DNA of 64,000 bases from Leucobacter triazinivorans. Lineage in GTDB: Bacteria; Actinomycetota; Actinomycetes; Actinomycetales; Microbacteriaceae. The notes under the pieces were generated by a model. That model did not search any database, had not been told where the DNA came from, and was given only the letters and a program-made list of their open reading frames with translations. The DNA lies in NCBI RefSeq assembly GCF_004208635.1, contig NZ_CP035806.1, forward strand, positions 434,001 to 498,000, read 5' to 3'. Shown piece after piece: positions 16,550 through 23,900 of this stretch (within the stretch, counting starts at the first letter, position 1; every line of letters begins with the position of its first letter). Made by a program: the position numbers and the translations under genes.

Positions 16550-17953
16550 ATGAGCGCGAACGATCAGAACGGCGCGGACGACCAGGGCCGGGGCGACGGT
16601 TTCGAGGAGCTCCAGCGCTTGCTGCGGGAGATGCTCTCGGGCGGTGCGGCCGGAACCGGGATGGATCCCGCCCAGTTCGCGAAGGCCGCGGGACTGCCGA
16701 TGGATCCCCAGGCATTGCAGGGCCTGTTCAGCACGCTGCAGGGTGCGATGCAGCACCCCGGTGACGGGATCGACTGGTCCGCCGCACGACGCACCGCGAT
16801 CGAGGTCGCGAGCGACGGCGCGACGCCCGCCGATCCCGCGCCGGCGGAACGGGCGTTCCCCGTCGCGGCACTCTGGCTCGACGAGGCCACCGAGCTGGGC
16901 ACCACGCCGGATGCGCCCCGCACGCTCACGCGCATCGAGTGGGTGCAGCAGTCGATCGATACCTGGGTCGGCCTCGCCGAACCGGTGGCCGAGTCGATCA
17001 CCCGGGCGCTCATGGAGGCGCTGGAGAGCCAGATGCCCGAGGAGCTCAGCGGCGCTCTGCACGGTGCATCGCCCATGCTCCGCAGTGTCGGCGGCGCGCT
17101 GTTCGCGGTGCAGCTGGGCACGATCGTCGGACGCCTGTCGGGTGAGGTGGTCTCCGCCGGCGACATCGGCATTCCGCTGCTCTCGGGTACTGGGCGTGAG
17201 GGCGGCGCACTGCTGCCCGCCGGCGTCGCCGCCTTCGCCGACGGGCTCGATCAGGACGCCGAAGCGGTGACGCTCTACCTCGCGGTACGGGAACTGGCGC
17301 ACGCACGGCTCTTCCGCCACAGCAAGTGGCTGCGGCTGCACCTGCTCTCCGCGATCACCGAGTATGCGCGCGGGATCCGGATCGACACCGATCGCATCGA
17401 AGAGCTGGCCCGGGAGATCGACCCCGAGCACCCCGAGCAGATTCAGGAGCTCATCGCCGGGGGCGCGCTCATCCCCCCGCGGACCGAGGCCCAGGAGACC
17501 GCGCACGCGCGTCTCGAGACCATGCTGGCCCTCGTCGAGGGCTGGGTGGACGTCGTCACCGCCGACGCCGCGAAGCGTCTTCCCGGCGCTGAGGCGATCG
17601 CCGAGATGGTGCGACGGCGGCGCGCCACCGGGGGTCCTGCGGAACACGCATTCTCGGCCCTCGTCGGGCTGGAGCTGCGCCCGCGTCGCCTGCGCGAGGC
17701 CGCCGCGCTCTGGCGGCTCGTGGCCGAGCGCAGCGATGTGGCCACGCGCGACGGACTCTGGGCGCACCCCGACCTGCTGCCGAGTTCGGAGGAGCTCGAC
17801 CACCCTGCACGGCTGCTGGAGCGCCTCGGGCTTGCCGGAGCGGCACCGGACGCGGCGGCGGACGACTTCGACACGGCGCTGGCGCAGCTGCTCGACGGCG
17901 AACTGCCGCCGCATCAGGGCGGCGAAGACGGGACCGGCCGCACCGGGAGCTGA
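16550..17953 (+). CDS. Zincin_2-type putative zinc-dependent metalloprotease (DUF2342)
   Basis: A 467-residue cytoplasmic protein matching the Rv3195-type family often annotated as zinc-dependent metalloprotease or coenzyme-F420-associated hydrolase. The conserved VRELAHARLFRHSKWLR segment (about residues 246-262) holds the candidate metal ligands in a non-canonical ExxH arrangement. The Gly/Met/Gln-rich N-terminus and Asp/Gly-rich C-terminus are low complexity. ATG 16550 has GGAGG and GGGA upstream. Proteolytic activity is a family-level assignment and is not proven by the motif. It faces the Lon-like protease gene as in Mycobacterium. Confidence 0.8.
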   Translation: MSANDQNGADDQGRGDGFEELQRLLREMLSGGAAGTGMDPAQFAKAAGLPMDPQALQGLFSTLQGAMQHPGDGIDWSAARRTAIEVASDGATPADPAPAERAFPVAALWLDEATELGTTPDAPRTLTRIEWVQQSIDTWVGLAEPVAESITRALMEALESQMPEELSGALHGASPMLRSVGGALFAVQLGTIVGRLSGEVVSAGDIGIPLLSGTGREGGALLPAGVAAFADGLDQDAEAVTLYLAVRELAHARLFRHSKWLRLHLLSAITEYARGIRIDTDRIEELAREIDPEHPEQIQELIAGGALIPPRTEAQETAHARLETMLALVEGWVDVVTADAAKRLPGAEAIAEMVRRRRATGGPAEHAFSALVGLELRPRRLREAAALWRLVAERSDVATRDGLWAHPDLLPSSEELDHPARLLERLGLAGAAPDAAADDFDTALAQLLDGELPPHQGGEDGTGRTGS

Positions 17954-18145
17954 GGTTCGGTTCGTCCCGGTTCTGCTCGGCGTCGCTTGACCGCGAGCCC
18001 GCGATGCGCCCTGCTCCGCCGATACAGGCGCTCCGAGGCGGCAATGCTCCGCTCACACGTCCCTCGGCGCGCCCGTGGCAACGAGATCGCCCTCCGCCCT
18101 GTGGACAACTGAGCTCACCCTATTCGCGTCGTGCAGACTCGGGGC

Positions 18146-19066
18146 ATGAATGAAGCCCGAACCAGGATTCACCCGGATCTCTCCCTCTGCTGGGAGGATC
18201 CGGAGACGCTGCGCATCGGATTCGAGCGGGCGCGGGCGCGCGTGCACAGCCCTTCGCCCGGCGCGCAACGCTTCATCGGGCGTCTGCTCACGGGAGTGCC
18301 GTCCGCACGGCTGATCGAGGAGGCGCAACGGGCCGGTGTGGCGCCGCGGGACGCACGGCGCCTCCTGGAGCGCCTCGCGCCCGCCCTCGATGCGGCGGCA
18401 CCGGAACCCGCGGCACGCGCGCGCGGCCTTCGCGCGGTGCTCGACGACGCCGGCCGCGAGGCGCCCGGGCTGCGCGACGCGCTCATCGCCACAGGGCTGT
18501 GCATGTTCGACGCAGCGATCGGCGACGCACACCGGCCGTCACCGCGCTACGATCTCGCGATACACGTCGAGCGCTATCTCGAACCGCTCGAGCGCGCTCA
18601 GCGCTGGCTCATCGAGGAGGTACCGCAGCTGCTGATACGGTTCACCGATGGAGCGGTGGAGGTCGGGCCCCTGGTCGGTCCTGGCGGGCGGCCCTGCCAC
18701 ACCTGCATCTCGCTGGCGTTCGTGCGACGCGATCCCGCGTATCCGGTGCTCGCCGCACAGCTCTGGGGCAAAATCCCCGCGAGCGAATCCGGTGCGAGCG
18801 TGCACATGGCGACCGCCTACGCTGCAGTGCTGATCAGGGGTTGGCTCGACGGTGATCCCGCGGTGCACACGCGGCGGTTCCGCATTCCGGTGCGCACCGG
18901 GACCGTGCACGGACTGCCGAGCATGGTGACGGTCGCGCCTCACGACGAGTGCGCGTGCACCCTCACGCGAGCAGCCCGGCCTCCGCCACGAAGCGAGACG
19001 GCTCGCGGGCCGAACGCGCTCCTCCCGCGACCCCGGAGAGCCGCAGCACGTCCCGGGCGCGGGTGA
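18146..19066 (+). CDS. Cyclodehydratase/E1-like conserved hypothetical protein
   Basis: A 306-residue protein (311 if the GTG at 18131 is used). The segment VGPLVGPGGRPCHTCISL followed by RRDPAYPVLAAQLWG resembles the CxxC-bearing core of proteins annotated as bacteriocin-biosynthesis cyclodehydratase or TOMM leader-binding. The conserved DECAC near the end supplies the second cysteine pair of the zinc knuckle. It occupies the position of Rv3196 between the zincin and uvrD2. No precursor peptide gene is visible, so a RiPP role is not supported locally. The last 34 codons overlap uvrD2 on the opposite strand (104 bases), an unusually long convergent overlap. Confidence 0.65.
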   Translation: MNEARTRIHPDLSLCWEDPETLRIGFERARARVHSPSPGAQRFIGRLLTGVPSARLIEEAQRAGVAPRDARRLLERLAPALDAAAPEPAARARGLRAVLDDAGREAPGLRDALIATGLCMFDAAIGDAHRPSPRYDLAIHVERYLEPLERAQRWLIEEVPQLLIRFTDGAVEVGPLVGPGGRPCHTCISLAFVRRDPAYPVLAAQLWGKIPASESGASVHMATAYAAVLIRGWLDGDPAVHTRRFRIPVRTGTVHGLPSMVTVAPHDECACTLTRAARPPPRSETARGPNALLPRPRRAAARPGRG

Positions 19067-20657
19067 AGGCGACGTAGCACAGCCGACGCTCCTCATCGAC
19101 GCTCGTCTCGTCTCTCGCGTGCGCGATGGGCAGCATGCCCTCGCTCAGTCCGACGACGTGCACCAGCGACCATTCGAGGCCTTTCGCCGCGTGGATCGCA
19201 CTCAGCGTCACCGCCTCGAGCGTCGGCTCGTGCTGCGTTCGCTGACGCGCCACCAGTTCGTCGGCGAATGCGCGGATCGTGGTTCCGGCCGGCATCTCGT
19301 CGACCAGCGAGAGCAGCGCACCGAGCGCCTCCCAGCGTTCTCGCGCTGCAGCACCCTCGGGCGCCTTCGCGGTCCAGCCGCTGGCGCGCAGCGCATCGCT
19401 GACGATCTGGAAGAGCGGCCGCGAATCCGCGACCTTCGCCTCTCCCCGGATCAGCATGACGGCTTGGCGCACATCGGCGCGCTCGAAGAACCGCTGGGCA
19501 CCGTGCACGCGCACGCTGATGCCGCGCTCCTGCAGAGCAGACTCGAATCGAGCGGACTGGGCATTGGTGCGATAGAGGATCGCGATGTCCGAGGCCGGAG
19601 TGCCGCCTCGGATCGCCGCTGCGATCGAGTCCGCGACCGCTTCGGCCTCGTCGTGCTCGCTCGCGAACCACTCGAACGTCGGCGCGTGCTCATCGGGAGC
19701 GTGCTCCGTGCGCGTCGCCCGAAGCGTGAGCGCGCCCGGACGGTCGCGCATGAGCCGGTTCGCGAGCCGCACGACCGATTCGCGGGAGCGGTAGTTGCGC
19801 TCGAGGCGGATCTGCCGCGCGTGCGGATACTCCGCACCGAACCGCAGGAGGTACGAGCTCGAAGCCCCGGCGAACGAGTAGATCGTCTGGCTCGCGTCGC
19901 CCACCACGCACACGTCGTCCCGGTCCCCGAGCCACACCCGGAGCAGCGCGTGCTGCAGCGGGGACACGTCTTGGAATTCGTCCACCGTGAAAAACCGGTA
20001 CCGCTCACGCACCTGCAGCGCCGCCCGGGGCTCGCTCTCGAGCATCCCGGTCATCAGCACGAGCACATCCTCGAAATCGATCTGCCGTCGCTCTTCGAGA
20101 AGCGCGGCGTAGCCGCGATGCACCTCGATGAGCTGCTCCTGCGTCAGCCCCTGGGGCACGGGCCGCTCAGCGATCCGCGACGCGTACCCGTCGATGCCGA
20201 GCATGGTGGTCTTGCGCCACTCGATCTCAGAGGCGACGTCGCGCAACGCTTCCCCGCCGAGGCGGAGGCCGAGGCTCTCGATCACCTGGGCCACGGTCGC
20301 CACCTTGCCCGGCAGCATCTTCGGGGCGGAGCCACCGACGAATTGCGGCCAGAAATGGTTCAGCTGGGCGAGCGCGGCGCCGTGGAACGTCTGCGCGCGC
20401 ACGCCTTCCGCTCCGAGCGCGCGCAGACGCCCCTGCAGTTCCCCGGCCGCCTTGCGCGTGAACGTGACCGCGAGTACGCGCTCCGGCGCGTAGACGCCGC
20501 TGCGCACCCCGTGGGCGATGCGATGCGTGATGGCCCGCGTCTTGCCGGTCCCCGCGCCCGCGAGCACTGCGACCGGCCCGCGCAGGCTCTCGGCGATCTC
20601 ACGCTGCTCGGGGTCGAGCCCGTCGAGCACGTCCGCGTCGCTAGGCGTCACCTGCAT
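18963..20657 (-). CDS. uvrD2: Superfamily 1 DNA helicase, UvrD2-like
   Basis: Protein of 564 residues with the SF1A motifs in order: Q-motif LDPEQREIAE, Walker A AGAGTGKTRAI, Ia VTFTRKAAGE, II VDEFQDVSPLQ, III VVGDASQTIYSFAGA, IV RLERNYRS, V AIHAAKGLEW and VI YVAFTRARD. ATP-driven 3'-5' unwinding in repair is expected. Mycobacterial UvrD2 is about 700 residues and carries a C-terminal HRDC plus cysteine-rich extension that this protein lacks, ending soon after motif VI. It overlaps the nudC stop by 17 bases. ATG 20657 was chosen; GTG 20651 has better spacing from GGAGG. Confidence 0.88.
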   Translation of the reverse strand: MQVTPSDADVLDGLDPEQREIAESLRGPVAVLAGAGTGKTRAITHRIAHGVRSGVYAPERVLAVTFTRKAAGELQGRLRALGAEGVRAQTFHGAALAQLNHFWPQFVGGSAPKMLPGKVATVAQVIESLGLRLGGEALRDVASEIEWRKTTMLGIDGYASRIAERPVPQGLTQEQLIEVHRGYAALLEERRQIDFEDVLVLMTGMLESEPRAALQVRERYRFFTVDEFQDVSPLQHALLRVWLGDRDDVCVVGDASQTIYSFAGASSSYLLRFGAEYPHARQIRLERNYRSRESVVRLANRLMRDRPGALTLRATRTEHAPDEHAPTFEWFASEHDEAEAVADSIAAAIRGGTPASDIAILYRTNAQSARFESALQERGISVRVHGAQRFFERADVRQAVMLIRGEAKVADSRPLFQIVSDALRASGWTAKAPEGAAARERWEALGALLSLVDEMPAGTTIRAFADELVARQRTQHEPTLEAVTLSAIHAAKGLEWSLVHVVGLSEGMLPIAHARDETSVDEERRLCYVAFTRARDVLRLSGVAGGARSAREPSRFVAEAGLLA

Positions 20658-21666
20658 CACCCTCCGCAACCCAGCGGTCGATCAACCAGCGGGCGATCGA
20701 GAGCGGCATGGGGAGCGTGATTCCCGGCGCGGGCTCCCGCAGCTCTGCGCGCGAGAACCAGCGCAACTCCGAGATCTCCTCGGGATCCGGCCGCAGGTCG
20801 TCAGGATCGACGCCTGGCGCGAGACGCGCACGGAAGCCGAGCATGAGCGATCGTGGAAACGGCCACGGCTGCGAGGTAACGTACTCGATCTCGCCCAGCC
20901 GGACTCCCGATTCTTCGTGCACCTCGCGGGCAACCGCCTGCTCGAGCGACTCCCCCGCCTCGACGAACCCGGCGAGCAGCGAGAATCGCCCGCTCTCCCA
21001 GAGCGCATTCGATCCGAGCAGCGCGCGGTCCTCGTGCTCGATCAGCACGATCACCGCGGGGTCGGTGCGCGGGAAGAGCTCGGCCCCGTGCGCGTCGCGC
21101 CGGGCCCACCCGCCGTACTCGAGAGTCGTCGCAGAGCCATCCCGCGGCGAGAACGCTGCGTCCTCGTGCCAGCGCAGCAGCGCGGACGCGACCCCGACGA
21201 GCTCACGCTCGCACTCGCTCAGCGCGGGACCGGCCTCGAACGGATGGAGCCACTCCTCGTCGCGGGCGTCGCGGCTATCGCGGGCGGCGCGGCTATCGCG
21301 GGCGTCGCGGCAGTCGCCCGGTCGCGCGTCGTTTGACGAACAGCGGGCATCCGTCTCTGCGTCGGCGTCCGGAGGCGCCGTCGCAGCGTCTTCCGGCCTC
21401 GCGAACACCGGATCGCCGCCCACGCGCCCCAGGAAGACGGGCCCCCAGTCTCCTCCCCGGCGGGCCGGCTCTTCGTCGTCCGGGATCGGCAGCAGCGCAA
21501 GACGCACGGCGCCGCTCTCGCGCCGCACCGGGATTTCGACGCCGCGCAGGCGCAGCAGCCGAGCTCCCGGTTCCTGCCATGCGGCCCGCAGCCGATTCGG
21601 GTTCATCCGGGTCGCGGCATCTCGGTCGAGGGCCCCCCGCGCGAACGGAGGCCTGTCGGCGATCAT
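20641..21666 (-). CDS. nudC: NudC-like NAD(H)/RNA-cap Nudix hydrolase lacking zinc-ribbon cysteines
   Basis: A 341-residue Nudix protein. The Nudix box is intact (GFVEAGESLEQAVAREVHEE) and is followed by the NudC-diagnostic SQPWPFPRS, so cleavage of NADH or of NAD-capped RNA into NMN and AMP products is expected. The four-cysteine zinc ribbon normally upstream of the Nudix fold is degenerate: the equivalent region reads FSPRDGSATTLEYGGW with no cysteine. An Asp/Arg/Ser low-complexity insert lies at about residues 115-135. ATG 21666 has AAAGGAGA before it. It has the same neighbour (uvrD2) as in Mycobacterium. It is likely co-transcribed with uvrD2. Confidence 0.85.
   Translation of the reverse strand: MIADRPPFARGALDRDAATRMNPNRLRAAWQEPGARLLRLRGVEIPVRRESGAVRLALLPIPDDEEPARRGGDWGPVFLGRVGGDPVFARPEDAATAPPDADAETDARCSSNDARPGDCRDARDSRAARDSRDARDEEWLHPFEAGPALSECERELVGVASALLRWHEDAAFSPRDGSATTLEYGGWARRDAHGAELFPRTDPAVIVLIEHEDRALLGSNALWESGRFSLLAGFVEAGESLEQAVAREVHEESGVRLGEIEYVTSQPWPFPRSLMLGFRARLAPGVDPDDLRPDPEEISELRWFSRAELREPAPGITLPMPLSIARWLIDRWVAEGDAGDA
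21262..21318. repeat. In-gene tandem repeat encoding RDxR units
   Basis: Three near-identical ~18-base units of the form CGCGGGCGTCGCGGCTAT, with substitutions, sit inside nudC. They encode RDSRAARDSRDARD-like text. The unit length is a multiple of three, so copy-number change keeps the frame. Confidence 0.75.
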
Positions 21667-21789
21667 GTCTTCTCCTTTCGTGGACGGTCGGCGACGTGCG
21701 TCATCGATCGCGCCGCGCGGGCGGGAACGGCCGCGCACCGGTGTGGGCAGCGGTGCGCGTGGCGCGACGGCGGACGGACCGCGGGTGCA

Positions 21790-21795
21790 TACCCT
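21790..21795 (+). promoter_or_regulatory. -10 box TACCCT, leaderless-type
   Basis: TACCCT, six bases, then ATG 21802 of the kinase-fold gene. There is no Shine-Dalgarno sequence. Confidence 0.55.
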
Positions 21796-21801
21796 GAGTA
21801 C

Positions 21802-23076
21802 ATGGCCAGCATTCCTTTCACTCTAGCCGCGCTCGCGACGTCGGCGGTGCCGGGCCTCGTGGTCTTCGGGGTCCGCGAGAATCTGGATGACGAGAGCTAC
21901 GCCTCCGCGATCGTGACGTGCACCGATGGGGAGCTGCTGGTCCGGGTGCCGAGAACCCAGGCCGCCGAGGTGCAGCAGTCAGCTGAGCTGCTCGGTCTCG
22001 CGGCGCTCGGCGACGGGCCGCGCAGCCGCCTGCCCTTCGACGTTCCGCGCACGCTCGGCGTGACTCGAGCTGGCGAGACTCGCGCGGTCGTCGTCACCAC
22101 CGTCGAGGGCGCGAGCTTCGCCGCCGAGGATCTCGCCGATGACGCGATCCTGCTGCGCCCCATCGCCGAGGCGATCGCGGCGATCCACGAACTCCCGTTG
22201 AGCGTGGCGCAGCAGGGCGGACTTCCCGTGCGCAGCGCACAGGATCTTCGGCTGCGCGCCACGCGCCTCATCGACCGGGCGAGCGCGACACGGCTTCTGC
22301 CGGAGACGGTCCTGCAACGCTGGGAGCAGACGGTCGAGCACGCCGAACTGTGGGACTTCTCGCCGGTCATGGTGCACGGGTCTCTCGACGCGCATCAACT
22401 CCGCGTCGACGAGGATCGCATCACTGCGGTGCTCGGCTGGTCCGAGCTCTCCCTCGGCGATCCGGCTTCCGACCTCGCCTGGCTGTTGGCGGCGGGATCC
22501 GACGTCCTCGACGCCGTGCTCGCGCGGTACGCCAAGCTCCGCAATACCGGCTCCCTGCAGCACCTGCGCACCCGCGCGGCGCTCTCCCACGAACTGGAGG
22601 TGGCCCGCTGGCTGCTGCACGGCGTGGAGACGCACGACCAGTCGGTCGTGGACGACGCGGTGTCGATGCTCGACCGCATGGTCGGATTCACGGGACCGCT
22701 GGGGCGCGAGATCGCCGCGTCGTCGCCGAGCGCGCCTCTCGACGAATCAGGGGTCTCGGCGCTGCTCGCGGAGACCCCTGACGTGGTGGATCAGCTGTCG
22801 GACACCGCGGCCTACGAAGCACTCGACGAAGACCGGATGTTCGGGGTCGACACCGACTTCGTGGAGCCCCTGCGTACGCCGTCGGATCCGGAACCGGACC
22901 CGGCGCATCCGCTGGAGGAGGACGACGCGACCGACGCCGACCGCGAGCAGGATCCGACGACCGGGGCTGTGCCCCGAACGGACGCCTCGGAACAGCCCAC
23001 CGAGCCCATCGACCCGGCCGATCTGCCCGCGCCGCACGAGTCCGACGAGCCGGACACGCCTCCGGCACGGCGGTAG
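21802..23076 (+). CDS. Aminoglycoside-phosphotransferase-fold protein, probably catalytically dead
   Basis: A 424-residue protein with the APH/choline-kinase fold. The segment VMVHGSLDAHQLRVD aligns with the kinase Brenner motif HGDLHxxN, but the catalytic Asp is Ser and the metal-binding Asn is Gln. The following VLGWSELSLGDPASDLAWL matches the IDWE...GDPxxDLA motif without the first metal-binding Asp. The fold and C-terminal helical lobe remain; the last ~100 residues are an acidic, Pro-rich tail. It is often annotated macrolide 2'-phosphotransferase, but the missing residues argue against resistance activity. Start by leaderless TACCCT. It is followed after six bases by the GDPD gene, probably one operon. 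Confidence 0.75.
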   Translation: MASIPFTLAALATSAVPGLVVFGVRENLDDESYASAIVTCTDGELLVRVPRTQAAEVQQSAELLGLAALGDGPRSRLPFDVPRTLGVTRAGETRAVVVTTVEGASFAAEDLADDAILLRPIAEAIAAIHELPLSVAQQGGLPVRSAQDLRLRATRLIDRASATRLLPETVLQRWEQTVEHAELWDFSPVMVHGSLDAHQLRVDEDRITAVLGWSELSLGDPASDLAWLLAAGSDVLDAVLARYAKLRNTGSLQHLRTRAALSHELEVARWLLHGVETHDQSVVDDAVSMLDRMVGFTGPLGREIAASSPSAPLDESGVSALLAETPDVVDQLSDTAAYEALDEDRMFGVDTDFVEPLRTPSDPEPDPAHPLEEDDATDADREQDPTTGAVPRTDASEQPTEPIDPADLPAPHESDEPDTPPARR

Positions 23077-23082
23077 ACCAGG

Positions 23083-23898
23083 ATGACCGGTGCGGACCGG
23101 CACGCGGAAGACGGTGATCACGTGACGCACCCCTATCTGACTGCCGTTTCGAACCCCAAGGTGCTCGCGCATCGCGGATTCGTCTCGGAGGCGCTTGTCG
23201 CGAGCGGGGTCGTCGAGAACACTCGGGTCGCATTCGCCTCGGCGGTGCTCGCCGGAGCGGACTACCTCGAGACTGATTGCCGCCTCACGCGCGACGGGCG
23301 GGTCGTGCTCTGCCACGACGGCGATCTCGCCCGGGTCACCGGCGATCCGCAACCGGTCGCGTCGGCGACGCACCGAGACCTTGCCGCGATGTTGGCCGAT
23401 CGGGGCGGCCTCCTCACCCTCGAGGAGGCGCTCGAGGAGTTCCCGAACGCCCGCTTCAACGTTGATGTCAAGGTGCCCGATGCCGCCGAGGCGGTCGGGC
23501 GCTGCGTCGCACCCCACGCGGAACGGGTGCTCGTCACGAGCTTCTCGGAGGCCACGCGGCTGCGCACGCTGCGCGCCTCCGCCGCGGTCGCCGGCTCACG
23601 ACGGCCCGCGACGTCGCCGGGGCGCCGCAGGCTGGCGGCCGCACTCGCCGCGATCGCGCTGCGCTCGCGCGCCGGTATCGCGCGCGCGTGCGCCGGCGTG
23701 GACGCTCTGCAGATCCCCGAGCGCCAGGGACCGCTGCCGATACTGAGCCCGCGCCTGCTCGACGAGACCCGACGGCTCGGCATCGAGGTGCACGTCTGGA
23801 CGGTCAACGACCCGCAACGCATGCGGGAGCTCGTGCGGATGGGGGTCTCGGGAGTCATCACCGACTGCACGGATCTCGCGCTCGACGCGCTCCCTTGA
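23083..23898 (+). CDS. Glycerophosphodiester phosphodiesterase
   Basis: A 271-residue TIM-barrel GDPD, hydrolysing glycerophosphodiesters to glycerol-3-phosphate and an alcohol. Catalytic motifs are intact: LAHRGF (His-Arg), VVENTRVAF (Glu), YLETDCRLTRDGRVVLCHD (Glu-Asp and catalytic His), FNVDVK and VHVWTVNDPQRM near the C-terminus. There is no signal peptide, so it is cytoplasmic. The ATG at 23083 has a weak ribosome site; GTG 23122 is an alternative that would trim 13 residues. It may recycle teichoic or lipid head groups. It ends two bases from the convergent adnB stop. Confidence 0.88.
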   Translation: MTGADRHAEDGDHVTHPYLTAVSNPKVLAHRGFVSEALVASGVVENTRVAFASAVLAGADYLETDCRLTRDGRVVLCHDGDLARVTGDPQPVASATHRDLAAMLADRGGLLTLEEALEEFPNARFNVDVKVPDAAEAVGRCVAPHAERVLVTSFSEATRLRTLRASAAVAGSRRPATSPGRRRLAAALAAIALRSRAGIARACAGVDALQIPERQGPLPILSPRLLDETRRLGIEVHVWTVNDPQRMRELVRMGVSGVITDCTDLALDALP

Positions 23899-23900
23899 TC

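Noticed and set aside
18146..19066. Considered as part of a RiPP (TOMM) biosynthetic cluster.
   Set aside because: No YcaO, precursor peptide or dehydrogenase nearby; its position is that of a conserved core gene.
19067..21801. Looked for whiB7 and an ABC1-type kinase as in mycobacteria.
   Set aside because: No four-cysteine small frame or kinase motifs in any frame between the zincin and nudC.
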